A stretch of DNA of 64,000 nt from Pelomonas cellulosilytica (GTDB taxonomy: Bacteria; Pseudomonadota; Gammaproteobacteria; Burkholderiales; Burkholderiaceae_C): positions 124,001-188,000 of the forward strand of contig NZ_JAJTWU010000010.1 of the NCBI RefSeq assembly GCF_021353265.1. Direction: 5' to 3'. This document shows positions 36,550 through 44,715 of this stretch, piece by piece; positions within the stretch are counted from its first letter, which is position 1; each line of letters starts with the position of its first letter. Made by a program: the position numbers and the translations under genes. The notes beneath the pieces are model-generated. The model was not told the DNA's origin and made no database searches. It saw nothing but the letters and a program-made list of their open reading frames with translations.

Positions 36550-37725
36550 TCAGGCCGCCCGCGCGCGCCGGCCGAACAGCATCGGCAGCGCCAGCAGATA
36601 GCCCGCCGCGGCGACGACCCAGACGCCGCCGGCCCAGGTGGACTGCGTGGCCGAGAACGCAGCCGTCACCACCAGCGGCCCGGCGATGCCGATCAGGCTG
36701 GTGAGGCTGGCCAGCGTGCCCTGCAGCTGGCCTTGGTGCTGCTCGCCGACCTGGCGCGCGAGCAGGGCTTGCAGTGCCGGCAACGCCAGGCCGCCGGCGG
36801 CGAACAGCGGCAGCAGCGCGAACGGCATCCAGCCCGATGTCGCCATGCCCATGCCGACAAAGCCGAGGCCATCGGCCGCCATGCCGACCAGCAGCGCGCG
36901 CCTCTCGCCGAGCCTGGCCACCAGCGGCCCGGTGACGAGTGCCTGCGACACGGCATGCAGGCCGCCATAGCAGGCCAGGGACAGGCCGGCCACCCAGGCG
37001 CTCCAGCCATAGCAGTCCTGGCCGTAGAGGATCCACAGCGAGCCTGGCACCTGGGACACCAGCACGACGACGGCGAACACGCCGACCAGCGGCATCAGCG
37101 CCGGCCGCCCCTGCAGTCGGTGCAGCGCCGAGAAGGCATTGAGCTTGCTCATCTCCAGCCGCGACGTGCGGTGATGGTTGGATTCCGGCAGTGCGAACCA
37201 GGCCAGCACGAGGTTCAGCCCGTTCATCACCGCCGCAGCGACGAACGGGGCGCGCAGCGACCACTCCCCGAATGCGCCGCCGATCAGCGGCCCGGCGACG
37301 AAGCCCAGCCCCATGGCCGCGCCCATCTGGCCGAAGCGCCTGGCGCGGTCCGCCTCCGGTGTGATGTCGGTCACGTAGGCGGTGCCCACGGCCATGCTGG
37401 CGCCCGTGATGCCGGACAGCACGCGCCCGACGTACAGCCAGGCCATGCTGGGCGCCAGCGCCATCAGCACGTAGTCGGCCGCGGCACCGGCGAGCGACAG
37501 CAGCAGCACGGGCCGGCGGCCGAAGCGGTCGCTGAGCGCCCCCAGCACCGGCGAGAACAGGAACTGCATCGCCGCATAGACGGCAAGCAGCGCGCCGTAG
37601 TGGCGCGTGGTGGCGTCTGCGCCGGCCAGCTCGCGCAGCAGGCCGGGCAGGATGGGAAAGATCAGGCTCATGCCCACCGCGTCCAGCAGCAGCGTCACGA
37701 GAATGACTGTCAACGCTCGATTCAA
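36550..37725 (-). CDS. tetA: TetA-type tetracycline efflux MFS antiporter
   Basis: 391-residue 12-TM drug:H+ antiporter of the TetA(A/C/G) group. Motif A is present as LGALSDRFGRRPVLL, with the acidic membrane residue in LLLDAVGMSLIFPILPGLLREL, and motif C-like GFVAGPLIGGAFGEWS. I propose the TTG at 37725 as start: it has GGGAGG 6 bp upstream and the protein then begins (M)NRALTVILVTLLLDAVG like known TetA proteins. Upstream ATG codons would put part of the operator inside the protein. It is divergent from tetR with two tetO-like operators between. This is probably an intrinsic chromosomal homologue; actual tetracycline resistance is not shown. Confidence 0.88.
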   Translation of the reverse strand: MNRALTVILVTLLLDAVGMSLIFPILPGLLRELAGADATTRHYGALLAVYAAMQFLFSPVLGALSDRFGRRPVLLLSLAGAAADYVLMALAPSMAWLYVGRVLSGITGASMAVGTAYVTDITPEADRARRFGQMGAAMGLGFVAGPLIGGAFGEWSLRAPFVAAAVMNGLNLVLAWFALPESNHHRTSRLEMSKLNAFSALHRLQGRPALMPLVGVFAVVVLVSQVPGSLWILYGQDCYGWSAWVAGLSLACYGGLHAVSQALVTGPLVARLGERRALLVGMAADGLGFVGMGMATSGWMPFALLPLFAAGGLALPALQALLARQVGEQHQGQLQGTLASLTSLIGIAGPLVVTAAFSATQSTWAGGVWVVAAAGYLLALPMLFGRRARAA

Positions 37726-37735
37726 GGCAACCTCC

Positions 37736-37748
37736 CTATCAACGATAG
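37736..37748. promoter_or_regulatory. tetO-like operator 1
   Basis: CTATCAACGATAG: 5-bp arms identical to the core of tetO (CTATC...GATAG) with only the 3-bp centre differing from CTATCATTGATAG. It is located 11 bp upstream of the tetA start. Confidence 0.8.
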
Positions 37749-37770
37749 AGAGCATTGTGCCTGACGATCC

Positions 37771-37783
37771 CTATCATTGCTAG
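37771..37783. promoter_or_regulatory. tetO-like operator 2
   Basis: CTATCATTGCTAG differs from the canonical tetO core CTATCATTGATAG by one base. It lies 5 bp upstream of the tetR start, 35 bp centre-to-centre from operator 1, the same two-operator layout as in Tn10-type tet regions. Confidence 0.8.
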
Positions 37784-37787
37784 AGAC

Positions 37788-38432
37788 ATGAACGCCGACC
37801 GCCCTGCCCGACTGAATCGCGACGACGTGCTGCGCGCCGCGCTGGCGCTGCTCAACGAGATCGGCATCGATGCCCTCAGCACCCGCAAGCTGGCAGAGCG
37901 GCTGGGCGTGCAGTCACCGACGCTGTATTGGCATTTCAAGAGCAAGGCGGCGCTGCTGGATGCGATGTCGCAGGCTCTGATGCTGGAAAGCCGGGCACGC
38001 GAGGCGCCGGCACCGCACGAGCAATGGCAGGACTGGTTGATGGCAGACGGCCGGAGCTTTCGGCGTGCGCTGCTGACCTACCGCGATGGCGCGCGCCTGC
38101 ATGCAGGCACCCGGCCCGGCGAGGCGCAGCGCGCGACCATCGAGGCGCGGCTGCGGCTGTTGTGCGCTGCCGGGTTCGAGCCGGGGCCGGCGACCCTGCT
38201 GCTGATGTCGGTGGGCCGCTTCGTCGTGGGCTGGGTGCTGGAAGAGCAGTCCGCCCAGGCGTCCGATGCGCCGCCTTCGGCCGCGCTGGACGGGCCGGAT
38301 GCCTCGCAATACCCGCTGCTGGCGGCCGGCTGGCGCGCGACCGTGGGCAGCGACGCGGACGCGGTGTTCGACGCGGCGCTGCGGTTGCTCATCGATGGCG
38401 CTAGGCCGGCCGCGTCGCCACCCACAGGCTGA
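37788..38432 (+). CDS. tetR: TetR-type repressor of tetA
   Basis: 214-residue repressor close to the classical tetracycline repressors. The helix-turn-helix is LSTRKLAERLGVQSPTLYWHFKSKAALLDAM, followed by the TetR_C core (FRRALLTYRDGARLHAGTRPGEAQ). Tc-contact positions known from Tn10 TetR are partly kept: the histidine of YWH (H64), F86 of RSF, H100 and R104 of LHAGTR. The position matching N82 is aspartate and that matching H139 is arginine (VGRFVVG), so ligand recognition may be altered. The ATG at 37788 fits the family N-terminus and leaves operator 2 intact. Its 3' end overlaps the DMT transporter gene by 32 bp, convergent. Confidence 0.9.
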   Translation: MNADRPARLNRDDVLRAALALLNEIGIDALSTRKLAERLGVQSPTLYWHFKSKAALLDAMSQALMLESRAREAPAPHEQWQDWLMADGRSFRRALLTYRDGARLHAGTRPGEAQRATIEARLRLLCAAGFEPGPATLLLMSVGRFVVGWVLEEQSAQASDAPPSAALDGPDASQYPLLAAGWRATVGSDADAVFDAALRLLIDGARPAASPPTG

Positions 38433-39285
38433 CGAGACACAGCGCCATGCCGCCGACGGCCAGCGGCGTCACCCGCCAGCCCTCGAACACCGCCGAGATC
38501 ACCAACGCGATGACCGGGATGACCACGCCGGTCAGCGCCGCATGCGCCGGGCCACGCGCCTGCGCGAGCCTGAAATACAGCACAAAGGCAATCACCGAGC
38601 CGGCCACCGCGAGGTACAGCAGGCTCAGCACATAGGGCAGGCGCAGGTCGAAGTGCAGGCCCTGGCCGCTGGCCAGCGACACGCCGACGAGGAACACCGC
38701 GCCATAGCCCATGCTCCAGGCCAGCACCGGCACCAGCGGCAGGCCGCGCCGGGTGAGCGTCAGGGTCAGCACGTTGCCGATGCAGGCAACGAGCACGGCG
38801 AACAGGCCCAGCCCCAGGCCCAGCAGTGCCGTGGGGCGCGCACCGGTGGCGGCTATCTCCGGCCAGAAGATCAACACCACGCCCAGCACGCCACCACTGG
38901 CCGAGGCCAGGAAGCGCCGCGTGACCGCCTGGCCGAAGAACAGGCGACCCGACAGCGCATTGCCATAGACCATCAGGCAGAACAGCACCGCCACCAGGCC
39001 AGACGGGATGTGCCGCTCCGCCTGGTAGACCGACAGGTAGTTGCCGCTGTACTGCACGATGCCGGTAGTCAGCATCAACAGGTGGGCGCTGCGCGGCAGC
39101 CGCAACGACAGGCCCTGCCCGCTGGCCAGCAAGGCCAGCAGCAGCGCGGCCAGCCCGAAACGCCAGGCCACCGAATTGAACAGCGGCACATCCGAATCGA
39201 GCTGGTAGAGGATGACGTGCCAGGTGCTGGCCCAGATCAGCGTGGGCCCCCAGAACAGCCAGCGGCTGGGCGATGCAGTGGACAT
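38401..39285 (-). CDS. EamA/DMT-family transporter
   Basis: 294-residue inner-membrane protein with about ten hydrophobic segments and two EamA repeats: first half FWGPTLIWASTWHVI ... VAVLFCLMVYGNALSGRLFFGQ, second half YLAVAGSVIAFVLYFRLAQARGPAHAALTGVVIPVIALVIS. Members export amino acids, metabolites or drugs. The substrate here is unknown. It starts at 39285. Confidence 0.88.
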   Translation of the reverse strand: MSTASPSRWLFWGPTLIWASTWHVILYQLDSDVPLFNSVAWRFGLAALLLALLASGQGLSLRLPRSAHLLMLTTGIVQYSGNYLSVYQAERHIPSGLVAVLFCLMVYGNALSGRLFFGQAVTRRFLASASGGVLGVVLIFWPEIAATGARPTALLGLGLGLFAVLVACIGNVLTLTLTRRGLPLVPVLAWSMGYGAVFLVGVSLASGQGLHFDLRLPYVLSLLYLAVAGSVIAFVLYFRLAQARGPAHAALTGVVIPVIALVISAVFEGWRVTPLAVGGMALCLVSLWVATRPA

Positions 39286-39340
39286 GGGAAAGCAGAGAGA
39301 CGCCGCCGCGGTGCGGCAGGTTCGGATCAACGGTTCATGC

Positions 39341-39372
39341 GGGCCGAGCGCCGGGCCGCCCCAGGCCGGCCC
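39341..39372. repeat. GC-rich intergenic repeat, copy 2
   Basis: 32-bp stretch identical at 31 positions to 3822-3853. It lies in the 196-bp gap between the DMT transporter and lysE genes. The rest of the gap (39373-39480) contains more GC-rich inverted sequence (CCCCCTCGGGGGGCG) and no gene. Confidence 0.6.
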
Positions 39373-39481
39373 GTGTTGGCGATGTGCCTGGCGGTCAACT
39401 CGCCGGGCATCGCCGCCCCCTCGGGGGGCGGTCAACGCTGCCGGCGTTCAGCCGGTGCAGCGCCCGGCGGGGGGCGTCCAT

Positions 39482-40111
39482 TCAGGCGTGGCGCTTGACG
39501 CTGGCGAGAAGCGCGCCGGCCACGACGAACAGCGTGCCGAACACGCGGTTCATGACCCGGATGTGATGCGCGCTCTTCAGCGCCGCGAGCACGCGGGCGG
39601 CCAGCGCCGTGTAGCCGCCCATGACGACCAGGTCCGTGAACGACAGCGTCGCGCCGATGACGAGGTACTGCGGCGCCAGCGGCGCGTGCAGATCCAGGAA
39701 CTGCGGCACGATGGCCAGCAGGAAGACCGTGCCCTTGGGGTTGACCGCATTGATCCCCCAGCCGCGCAGCACGAGCTGTCGGCGCGTGACCTGCACCGGG
39801 CCGTCGTCCGCGGCCACGAGCGGCTTGGCCGGCGCCCGCCACTGCTGCACGCCGAGCCAGATCAGATAGGCCACGCCGGCCCACTTGATGGCGGCGAAGG
39901 CCGTCTCCGACGCGGCGATCAGCGCGCCCAGCCCAGCGCTGACGAACAACACCTGCGTCAGGATGCCTAGGATGAGCCCGAAGGTCATGAAGTAACCGCG
40001 TTTGAAGCCATGGCTGAGCCCGGCGCTCATGGCCGCCACCGCGCCGGCACCGGGCGACAGGCTGATGGCCCAGCAGGCGGCGAAGAGGGTCAACCAGGTG
40101 GTGAATTCCAT
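39482..40111 (-). CDS. LysE/RhtB-family amino-acid exporter
   Basis: 209-residue inner-membrane exporter with about six hydrophobic segments. The family motif is SLSPGAGAVAAMSAGLSHGFKRGYFMTFGLILG, near residues 18-50, followed by GVAYLIWLGVQQWR and GWGINAVNPKGTVFLLAIVPQFLD. Such proteins export amino acids or homoserine lactones by proton exchange. Start at 40111; the upstream in-frame ATG adds only six residues. Confidence 0.9.
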   Translation of the reverse strand: MEFTTWLTLFAACWAISLSPGAGAVAAMSAGLSHGFKRGYFMTFGLILGILTQVLFVSAGLGALIAASETAFAAIKWAGVAYLIWLGVQQWRAPAKPLVAADDGPVQVTRRQLVLRGWGINAVNPKGTVFLLAIVPQFLDLHAPLAPQYLVIGATLSFTDLVVMGGYTALAARVLAALKSAHHIRVMNRVFGTLFVVAGALLASVKRHA

Positions 40112-40211
40112 GCGGGGCTCCGAGCGCATCGCGACAACAACAGGCCGGCCAGTGTGCCCGAGGTCGTCCGGCGGCGCCGGTCGTCATGGCGCGGCGTCAG
40201 AATCGCCGCCC

Positions 40212-40907
40212 ATGTCCGCCACGCCCTCCGTCGAGCGCCAGATTCTGCAGACCCGCCGCTGGCTGAAGGCCCACCGCTGGTTGCGGCTGCATGTGGGGCT
40301 GATCGCGCTGTGCTGCCTCGCCTGCCTGTGGGCGAGCGGCGCGCTGCTGCGCCATGCGGGTGTGGCCGCCCTGTCACTACGTTTCGGCCTGAGCCTGGCC
40401 GTCAGCTACGGCGCCTACCTGCTGTTGCTGCGGCTGTGGGCCGCGTATCTGCTCAGCCGCGAGGACGCCGATGCCAGCGACGTGCTCGACATCGCCGTCG
40501 ACGTGGCCGACTGGAGCGGAGGCCTGGGAGACGCCGCGGGCACGGCCCTCGATGCTGCCTCGGCGGCCGATGAGGGCGCTCTCGTGCTGCTGCCGATTGC
40601 CGCCGTCATCGGCATGGTGCTGCTGCTGGCCACGGTGCTGGGCGCGGGCGTGAGCCTGCTGTTCGGCGTGGAGGTGCTGATGGCCGTCTCGGTCGAGGTG
40701 GCGCTGGCGGCCTTCGCCGCCGGCCTGGCCTGGCGCCACCAGCGCCAGTTCCAGCGCGGCGGCTGGCTGCGCTGCGCACTGCATCACACCTGGGCCGGTG
40801 CGCTGGTGTTCCTGATGGCCGGCGTGGCGCTGGGTGCGGCGCTGGACCATTGGGTGCCGCAGGCCGAGTCGCTGCCGCATGCGGTGCGGCTGTTGCGCGC
40901 GCACTGA
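40212..40907 (+). CDS. Uncharacterised membrane protein
   Basis: 231-residue protein not assigned to a family. It has four to five predicted membrane segments: about 26-45, 52-77, 120-150 (two) and 185-205. Between the first two pairs is an acidic Ala/Asp-rich loop (ADASDVLDIAVDVADWSGGLGDAAGTALDAASAADEG). It starts at 40212 and ends 13 bp before radA, co-directional, so it may be part of the radA transcript. It lies first in a co-directional block reaching to 46665. Confidence 0.65.
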   Translation: MSATPSVERQILQTRRWLKAHRWLRLHVGLIALCCLACLWASGALLRHAGVAALSLRFGLSLAVSYGAYLLLLRLWAAYLLSREDADASDVLDIAVDVADWSGGLGDAAGTALDAASAADEGALVLLPIAAVIGMVLLLATVLGAGVSLLFGVEVLMAVSVEVALAAFAAGLAWRHQRQFQRGGWLRCALHHTWAGALVFLMAGVALGAALDHWVPQAESLPHAVRLLRAH

Positions 40908-40920
40908 CGACAATGGCCGC

Positions 40921-42285
40921 ATGGCCACGAGCAAAAGCATCTACACCTGCACCGAATGCGGCGGCACCAACGCCAAGTGGCTGGGCAAATGCCCGCACTG
41001 CGGCGCCTGGAACACGCTGACCGAGACCGTCGCTGAAGCCCCGGGCGGCGGCAAGAACCGCTACCAGGCGCTGGCCAAGAGCCAGCCAGTGGCCACGCTG
41101 AGCGATATCGAGGCCAGCGACTATGACCGCACGCCCACGGGCCAGGAGGAGCTGGACCGCGTGCTGGGCGGCGGCATCGTCGCCGGTGGCGTCGTACTGA
41201 TCGGCGGTGACCCGGGCATCGGCAAGTCCACGCTGCTGCTGCAGGCGGTGGAGTCGCTGTCGCAGACGGTCAAGGTGCTTTACGTGACCGGCGAGGAATC
41301 GGGCGCGCAGGTCGCGATGCGCTCGCGGCGGCTGGGCCTGGCCGGCGACAAGGTCCGCGTGCTGGCGGAGATCAGCCTGGAGAAGATCCTCGCGACGCTG
41401 GAGGCCGAGGCGCCAGACTTCTGCGTCATCGACTCCATCCAGACGCTGTACTCCGAGCAGTTGGCGTCCGCGCCCGGCTCGGTCGCTCAGGTGCGCGAAT
41501 GCGCCGCGCAGCTGACGCGCACCGCCAAGGCCAGCGGCTGCGCGATGGTGCTGGTGGGCCACGTGACGAAGGAAGGTGCACTGGCCGGCCCGCGCGTGCT
41601 GGAGCACATCGTCGACACGGTGCTGTATTTCGAGGGCGACACGCACTCCAGCTTCCGCCTCGTGCGCGCCATCAAGAACCGCTTTGGCGCCGTCAATGAG
41701 ATCGGCGTGTTTGCGATGACGGAGAAGGGCCTCAAGGGCGTGGCCAACCCGAGCGCGATCTTCCTGTCCACGCATGCCGAGCCAGTGCCGGGCAGCTGCG
41801 TGCTCGTCACGCTGGAGGGCACGCGGCCTCTCCTGGTGGAGCTGCAGGCGCTGGTGGACAGCGGTGGCGTCAGCCCGCGGCGGCTGTCCGTCGGCCTGGA
41901 CCGCGACCGGCTGGCGATGCTGCTGGCCGTGCTGCACAGGCACGCGGGCGTGGCCACGGGTGACCAGGACGTGTTCGTCAACGCCGTGGGTGGCGTACGC
42001 ATCAGCGAGCCTGCGGCCGACCTGGCCGTGCTGCTGGCCATCCAGAGCTCGCTGCGCGGCCGGGCGCTGCCCAAGGGCTTCATCGCCTTCGGTGAAATCG
42101 GCCTGGCCGGCGAGGTGCGACCCGCGCCGCGCGGGCAGGAGCGGCTGAAGGAGGCGGCCAAGCTCGGCTTCAGCATCGCCGTCGTGCCCAAGGCTAACGC
42201 GCCCAAGAAGGCCATCGACGGCCTGACCATCCATGCTATCGAACGCGTGGAGCAGGCCATCGACGTGCTGCGCGGCCTAGGCTGA
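40921..42285 (+). CDS. radA: DNA repair protein RadA
   Basis: 454-residue RecA-like branch-migration protein that processes recombination intermediates. It has an N-terminal C4 zinc finger (C10, C13, C24, C27: CTEC...CPHC), Walker A GGDPGIGKST at 95-104, the RadA-specific KNRFG motif (RAIKNRFGAVNE, about 255), and a C-terminal Lon-protease-like domain (GLDRDRLAMLLAVLHRH ... FGEIGLAGEVRPA). All expected parts are in order and full length. Confidence 0.97.
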   Translation: MATSKSIYTCTECGGTNAKWLGKCPHCGAWNTLTETVAEAPGGGKNRYQALAKSQPVATLSDIEASDYDRTPTGQEELDRVLGGGIVAGGVVLIGGDPGIGKSTLLLQAVESLSQTVKVLYVTGEESGAQVAMRSRRLGLAGDKVRVLAEISLEKILATLEAEAPDFCVIDSIQTLYSEQLASAPGSVAQVRECAAQLTRTAKASGCAMVLVGHVTKEGALAGPRVLEHIVDTVLYFEGDTHSSFRLVRAIKNRFGAVNEIGVFAMTEKGLKGVANPSAIFLSTHAEPVPGSCVLVTLEGTRPLLVELQALVDSGGVSPRRLSVGLDRDRLAMLLAVLHRHAGVATGDQDVFVNAVGGVRISEPAADLAVLLAIQSSLRGRALPKGFIAFGEIGLAGEVRPAPRGQERLKEAAKLGFSIAVVPKANAPKKAIDGLTIHAIERVEQAIDVLRGLG

Positions 42286-42356
42286 CCGAAGGTTTCCGAC
42301 TGCACGGCGGCACAAACTCTGCGTACGATGGCGGCGTCCAACGGAGGAACCCTTTC

Positions 42357-42788
42357 ATGTCCGACCCCTCAGATCTCCGCCAGCACGCCCGCACCGATTT
42401 CCTGGCCGCCCAGCTGGATGCCGACTCGCTGCCTGGCTGGGTCTTCAAGCCGGTGCAGTTCAGTCAGGGCCCCGCCGGCCTGGTGCTGAACATGAGCGAT
42501 GGCGGCCTGCAGGTGCTGACCAGCGCCACCGAGCCGCTGCTGGACGACAAGTACGAGGTGGTGCTGCTGCTGGGCCGCTCGGACGTGGACAGCGATGACG
42601 AGCAGGTGTCCTGGTTCAACGGCATCGTGGAGCGCAAATGGTCCCGCCCGGTGCCGCGCATGGGCAACCTGCACGGCATGAGCTTCGTCGCCCGCAACTC
42701 CACGGCCGAGCAGTTCCTCAACGGCCACCAGGGCGCACTGGAATCAGGCCAGTGGGTGCGTTGCGTGCTGCTCAAGGTGGCCGGGTGA
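42357..42788 (+). CDS. PilZ-like domain protein
   Basis: 143-residue cytoplasmic protein with LVLNMSDGGLQVLT, resembling the second half of the PilZ c-di-GMP-binding signature ([D/N]hSxxG), and a beta-rich body (YEVVLLLGRSD...FNGIVERKWSRPV). The N-terminal RxxxR half of the motif is not clearly present, so c-di-GMP binding is doubtful. The last 4 nt overlap the GTG start of the next gene. It lies 71 bp after radA. Confidence 0.55.
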   Translation: MSDPSDLRQHARTDFLAAQLDADSLPGWVFKPVQFSQGPAGLVLNMSDGGLQVLTSATEPLLDDKYEVVLLLGRSDVDSDDEQVSWFNGIVERKWSRPVPRMGNLHGMSFVARNSTAEQFLNGHQGALESGQWVRCVLLKVAG

Positions 42789-43135
42789 CGGCCTCGCTGC
42801 CGCAGCCGCCCTACTACGCCGTCATCTTCACCAGCCAGCGAACCACCGTCGACGAGGGTTACGGCGACATGGCCGACCGCATGGTGGCAATGGCCGCCGG
42901 ACAGCCCGGGTACCTCGGCATGGACAGCGCCCGCGGCGCCGACGGGCTGGGCATCACCGTCTCTTACTGGCGCGGCCCCGACGACATCGCCGCGTGGCGC
43001 CGCCATGCCGAGCACAAGGTCGCCCGCGACACCGGCCGCCGCGACTGGTACCGGCACTACACGGTGCGCATTGCGCAGGTCGAGCGCGCCTACGGCTGGC
43101 ACCACGACGACGGCCCCGCCGACCCGCGGCCATGA
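42785..43135 (+). CDS. ABM-domain protein (antibiotic biosynthesis monooxygenase-like)
   Basis: 116-residue dimeric alpha/beta barrel type protein. YYAVIFTSQRTTVDEGYGDMADRMVAMAAGQPGYLGMDSAR and ITVSYWRGPDDIAAWRRHAEHKVARDTGRRDWYRHYTVRIAQVERAYGW are typical of ABM proteins, which act as small monooxygenases, haem-degrading enzymes or stress proteins; the substrate is unknown. It begins with GTG overlapping the previous stop, and its stop overlaps the next ATG, so three genes in a row are translationally coupled. Confidence 0.85.
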   Translation: MTASLPQPPYYAVIFTSQRTTVDEGYGDMADRMVAMAAGQPGYLGMDSARGADGLGITVSYWRGPDDIAAWRRHAEHKVARDTGRRDWYRHYTVRIAQVERAYGWHHDDGPADPRP

Positions 43136-43518
43136 ACCCCTGGATCGGCACCGGCCTGGCGCTGGCGTCGCTGCTCGTCGGCGGCGCGCTGCTGGGCTGG
43201 CAGGGCGCCATCTTCGCGACGACGGGCATCGTCTTCTGGCTGCTGCTGCAGATCACGCGGCTGATGCGCATCATGAAGTTGGCCGGCAGCGCCCCGCTGG
43301 GCAGCGTGGCCAACGCCGTCATGCTCGGCAGCCAGCTGCACGCCGGCATGAAACTGGTCGACCTGATCGCCCTGGCCGGCAGCCTGGGCGTCAAGCAGGC
43401 GCCCGAGACCTTCCTATGGCGAGACGCCGGCGGTGACGCCGTGGAGGTGGTGCTGCGGAAAGGCAGGCTCGCCGATTGGCGGCTGATCCGGGCGGACGGC
43501 GCGTCGGCCTCTTCGTAA
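43132..43518 (+). CDS. Small membrane protein of unknown function
   Basis: 128-residue protein with two adjacent hydrophobic segments (about 5-22 and 25-43) and a mixed C-terminal domain (SNAVMLGSQLHAGMKLVDLIALAGSLGVKQ-like region, then FLWRDAGGDAVEVVLRKGRLADWRLIR). I do not recognise the family. The ATG overlaps the preceding stop (ATGA). ilvE starts 35 bp downstream. Confidence 0.65.
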   Translation: MNPWIGTGLALASLLVGGALLGWQGAIFATTGIVFWLLLQITRLMRIMKLAGSAPLGSVANAVMLGSQLHAGMKLVDLIALAGSLGVKQAPETFLWRDAGGDAVEVVLRKGRLADWRLIRADGASASS

Positions 43519-43553
43519 AATCGCCGTTTTTCCTTTTCAGCCTGGAGTTCCCG

Positions 43554-44486
43554 ATGGTTCCCGCCCCCCTGCACGACCGCGACGGCAAGATCTGGATGGA
43601 CGGCGAGCTCGTCGACTGGCGCGACGCCAAGATCCACGTGCTGACCCACACGCTGCACTACGGCTGCGGCGCCTTCGAGGGCGTGCGCGCCTACGACACC
43701 GTCAACGGCACGGCCATCTTCCGCCTGCAGGAGCACACGCAGCGCCTGTTCAACAGCGCCAAGATCCTGCGCATGAAGATCCCGTTCACGCAGGAGCAGG
43801 TCAACGAAGCCCAGCGCGCCGTCGTCAAGGCCAACGGCCTGAAGAGCGCCTACATCCGCCCGCTGACGTGGATCGGCTCCGAGAAGCTGGGCGTCAGCCC
43901 CAAGGGCAACAAGATCCACCTCATCGTGGCCGCGTGGAGCTGGGGCGCCTACCTCGGCGAGGAAGGCATGAAGCGCGGCATCCGCGTGAAGACCAGCTCC
44001 TACACCCGCCACCACGTCAACATCACGATGACGCAGGCCAAGACGGTGTCCAATTACACCAACTCCATCCTGGCCAACATGGAAGCCACGGACGATGGCT
44101 ACGACGAGGCGCTGCTGCTGGACGCCGCCGGCTTCGTCTCCGAAGGCGCGGGCGAGAACCTGTTCGTCATCAAGAACGGCGTCGTCTACACGCCGGACCT
44201 GTCGGCCGGCGCGCTGAACGGCATCACGCGCAACACCATCTTCGCGATCTGCCAGGACCTGGGCCTGAAACTGGTCGAGAAGCGCATCACCCGCGACGAG
44301 GTCTACATCTGCGACGAAGCCTTCTTCACCGGCACCGCTGCGGAAGTGACGCCCATCCGCGAGCTGGACCGCATCGAGATCGGCGCTGGCTCGCGCGGCC
44401 CCATCACGGAAAAGATCCAGTCGGCCTTCTTCGACATCGTGAACGGCCGCAACGCCAAGTACGCCGAGTGGCTGACCGCCGTCTGA
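43554..44486 (+). CDS. ilvE: Branched-chain amino-acid aminotransferase
   Basis: 310-residue fold-type IV PLP aminotransferase catalysing the last step of valine, leucine and isoleucine synthesis. Schiff-base lysine is K163 in HVNITMTQAKTVSNYTNSILANMEA. HTLHYGCGAFEGVRAYD near the N-terminus and EGAGENLFVIKNGVVYTP, with the phosphate-binding GITRNTI further on, are standard for IlvE. The ATG at 43554 has a GGAG at -11. The CHCC zinc-finger gene follows after 13 bp, as in many Burkholderiales. Confidence 0.97.
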   Translation: MVPAPLHDRDGKIWMDGELVDWRDAKIHVLTHTLHYGCGAFEGVRAYDTVNGTAIFRLQEHTQRLFNSAKILRMKIPFTQEQVNEAQRAVVKANGLKSAYIRPLTWIGSEKLGVSPKGNKIHLIVAAWSWGAYLGEEGMKRGIRVKTSSYTRHHVNITMTQAKTVSNYTNSILANMEATDDGYDEALLLDAAGFVSEGAGENLFVIKNGVVYTPDLSAGALNGITRNTIFAICQDLGLKLVEKRITRDEVYICDEAFFTGTAAEVTPIRELDRIEIGAGSRGPITEKIQSAFFDIVNGRNAKYAEWLTAV

Positions 44487-44499
44487 GCACGAGAAACCC

Positions 44500-44715
44500 A
44501 TGAGCACCACCCAAACGCCCGCCGCCACCGTCGAAGTCCTCGCCAAGGACTGCAACGACAACGGCACCGTCTTCTGCCCCAACCCCAAGATGGCGCTGTG
44601 GAGCAACCACCCACGCGTCTTCATCGACCTGAGCCACGGCGGCCAGGGCCAGTGCCCGTACTGCGGCACGGCCTACAAGCTGAAGGCGGGCGAGGTGGTC
44701 GGCGGCCACCACTGA
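44500..44715 (+). CDS. CHCC-type zinc-finger domain protein
   Basis: 71-residue protein with the metal-binding set C18, C26, H37 or H46, C52 and C55 (CPYCGTAYKL at the end), the zf-CHCC domain related to the NDUFS6 subunit of complex I. In bacteria it is a small stand-alone protein of unclear role, very often encoded next to ilvE. Its stop shares one base with the next start. Confidence 0.88.
   Translation: MSTTQTPAATVEVLAKDCNDNGTVFCPNPKMALWSNHPRVFIDLSHGGQGQCPYCGTAYKLKAGEVVGGHH

Noticed and set aside
36497-37264. N-terminal extension of the prolyl oligopeptidase frame by about 256 residues
   Set aside because: It overlaps tetA in another frame and would bury the signal peptide; the ATG at 36496 starts a normal exported POP.
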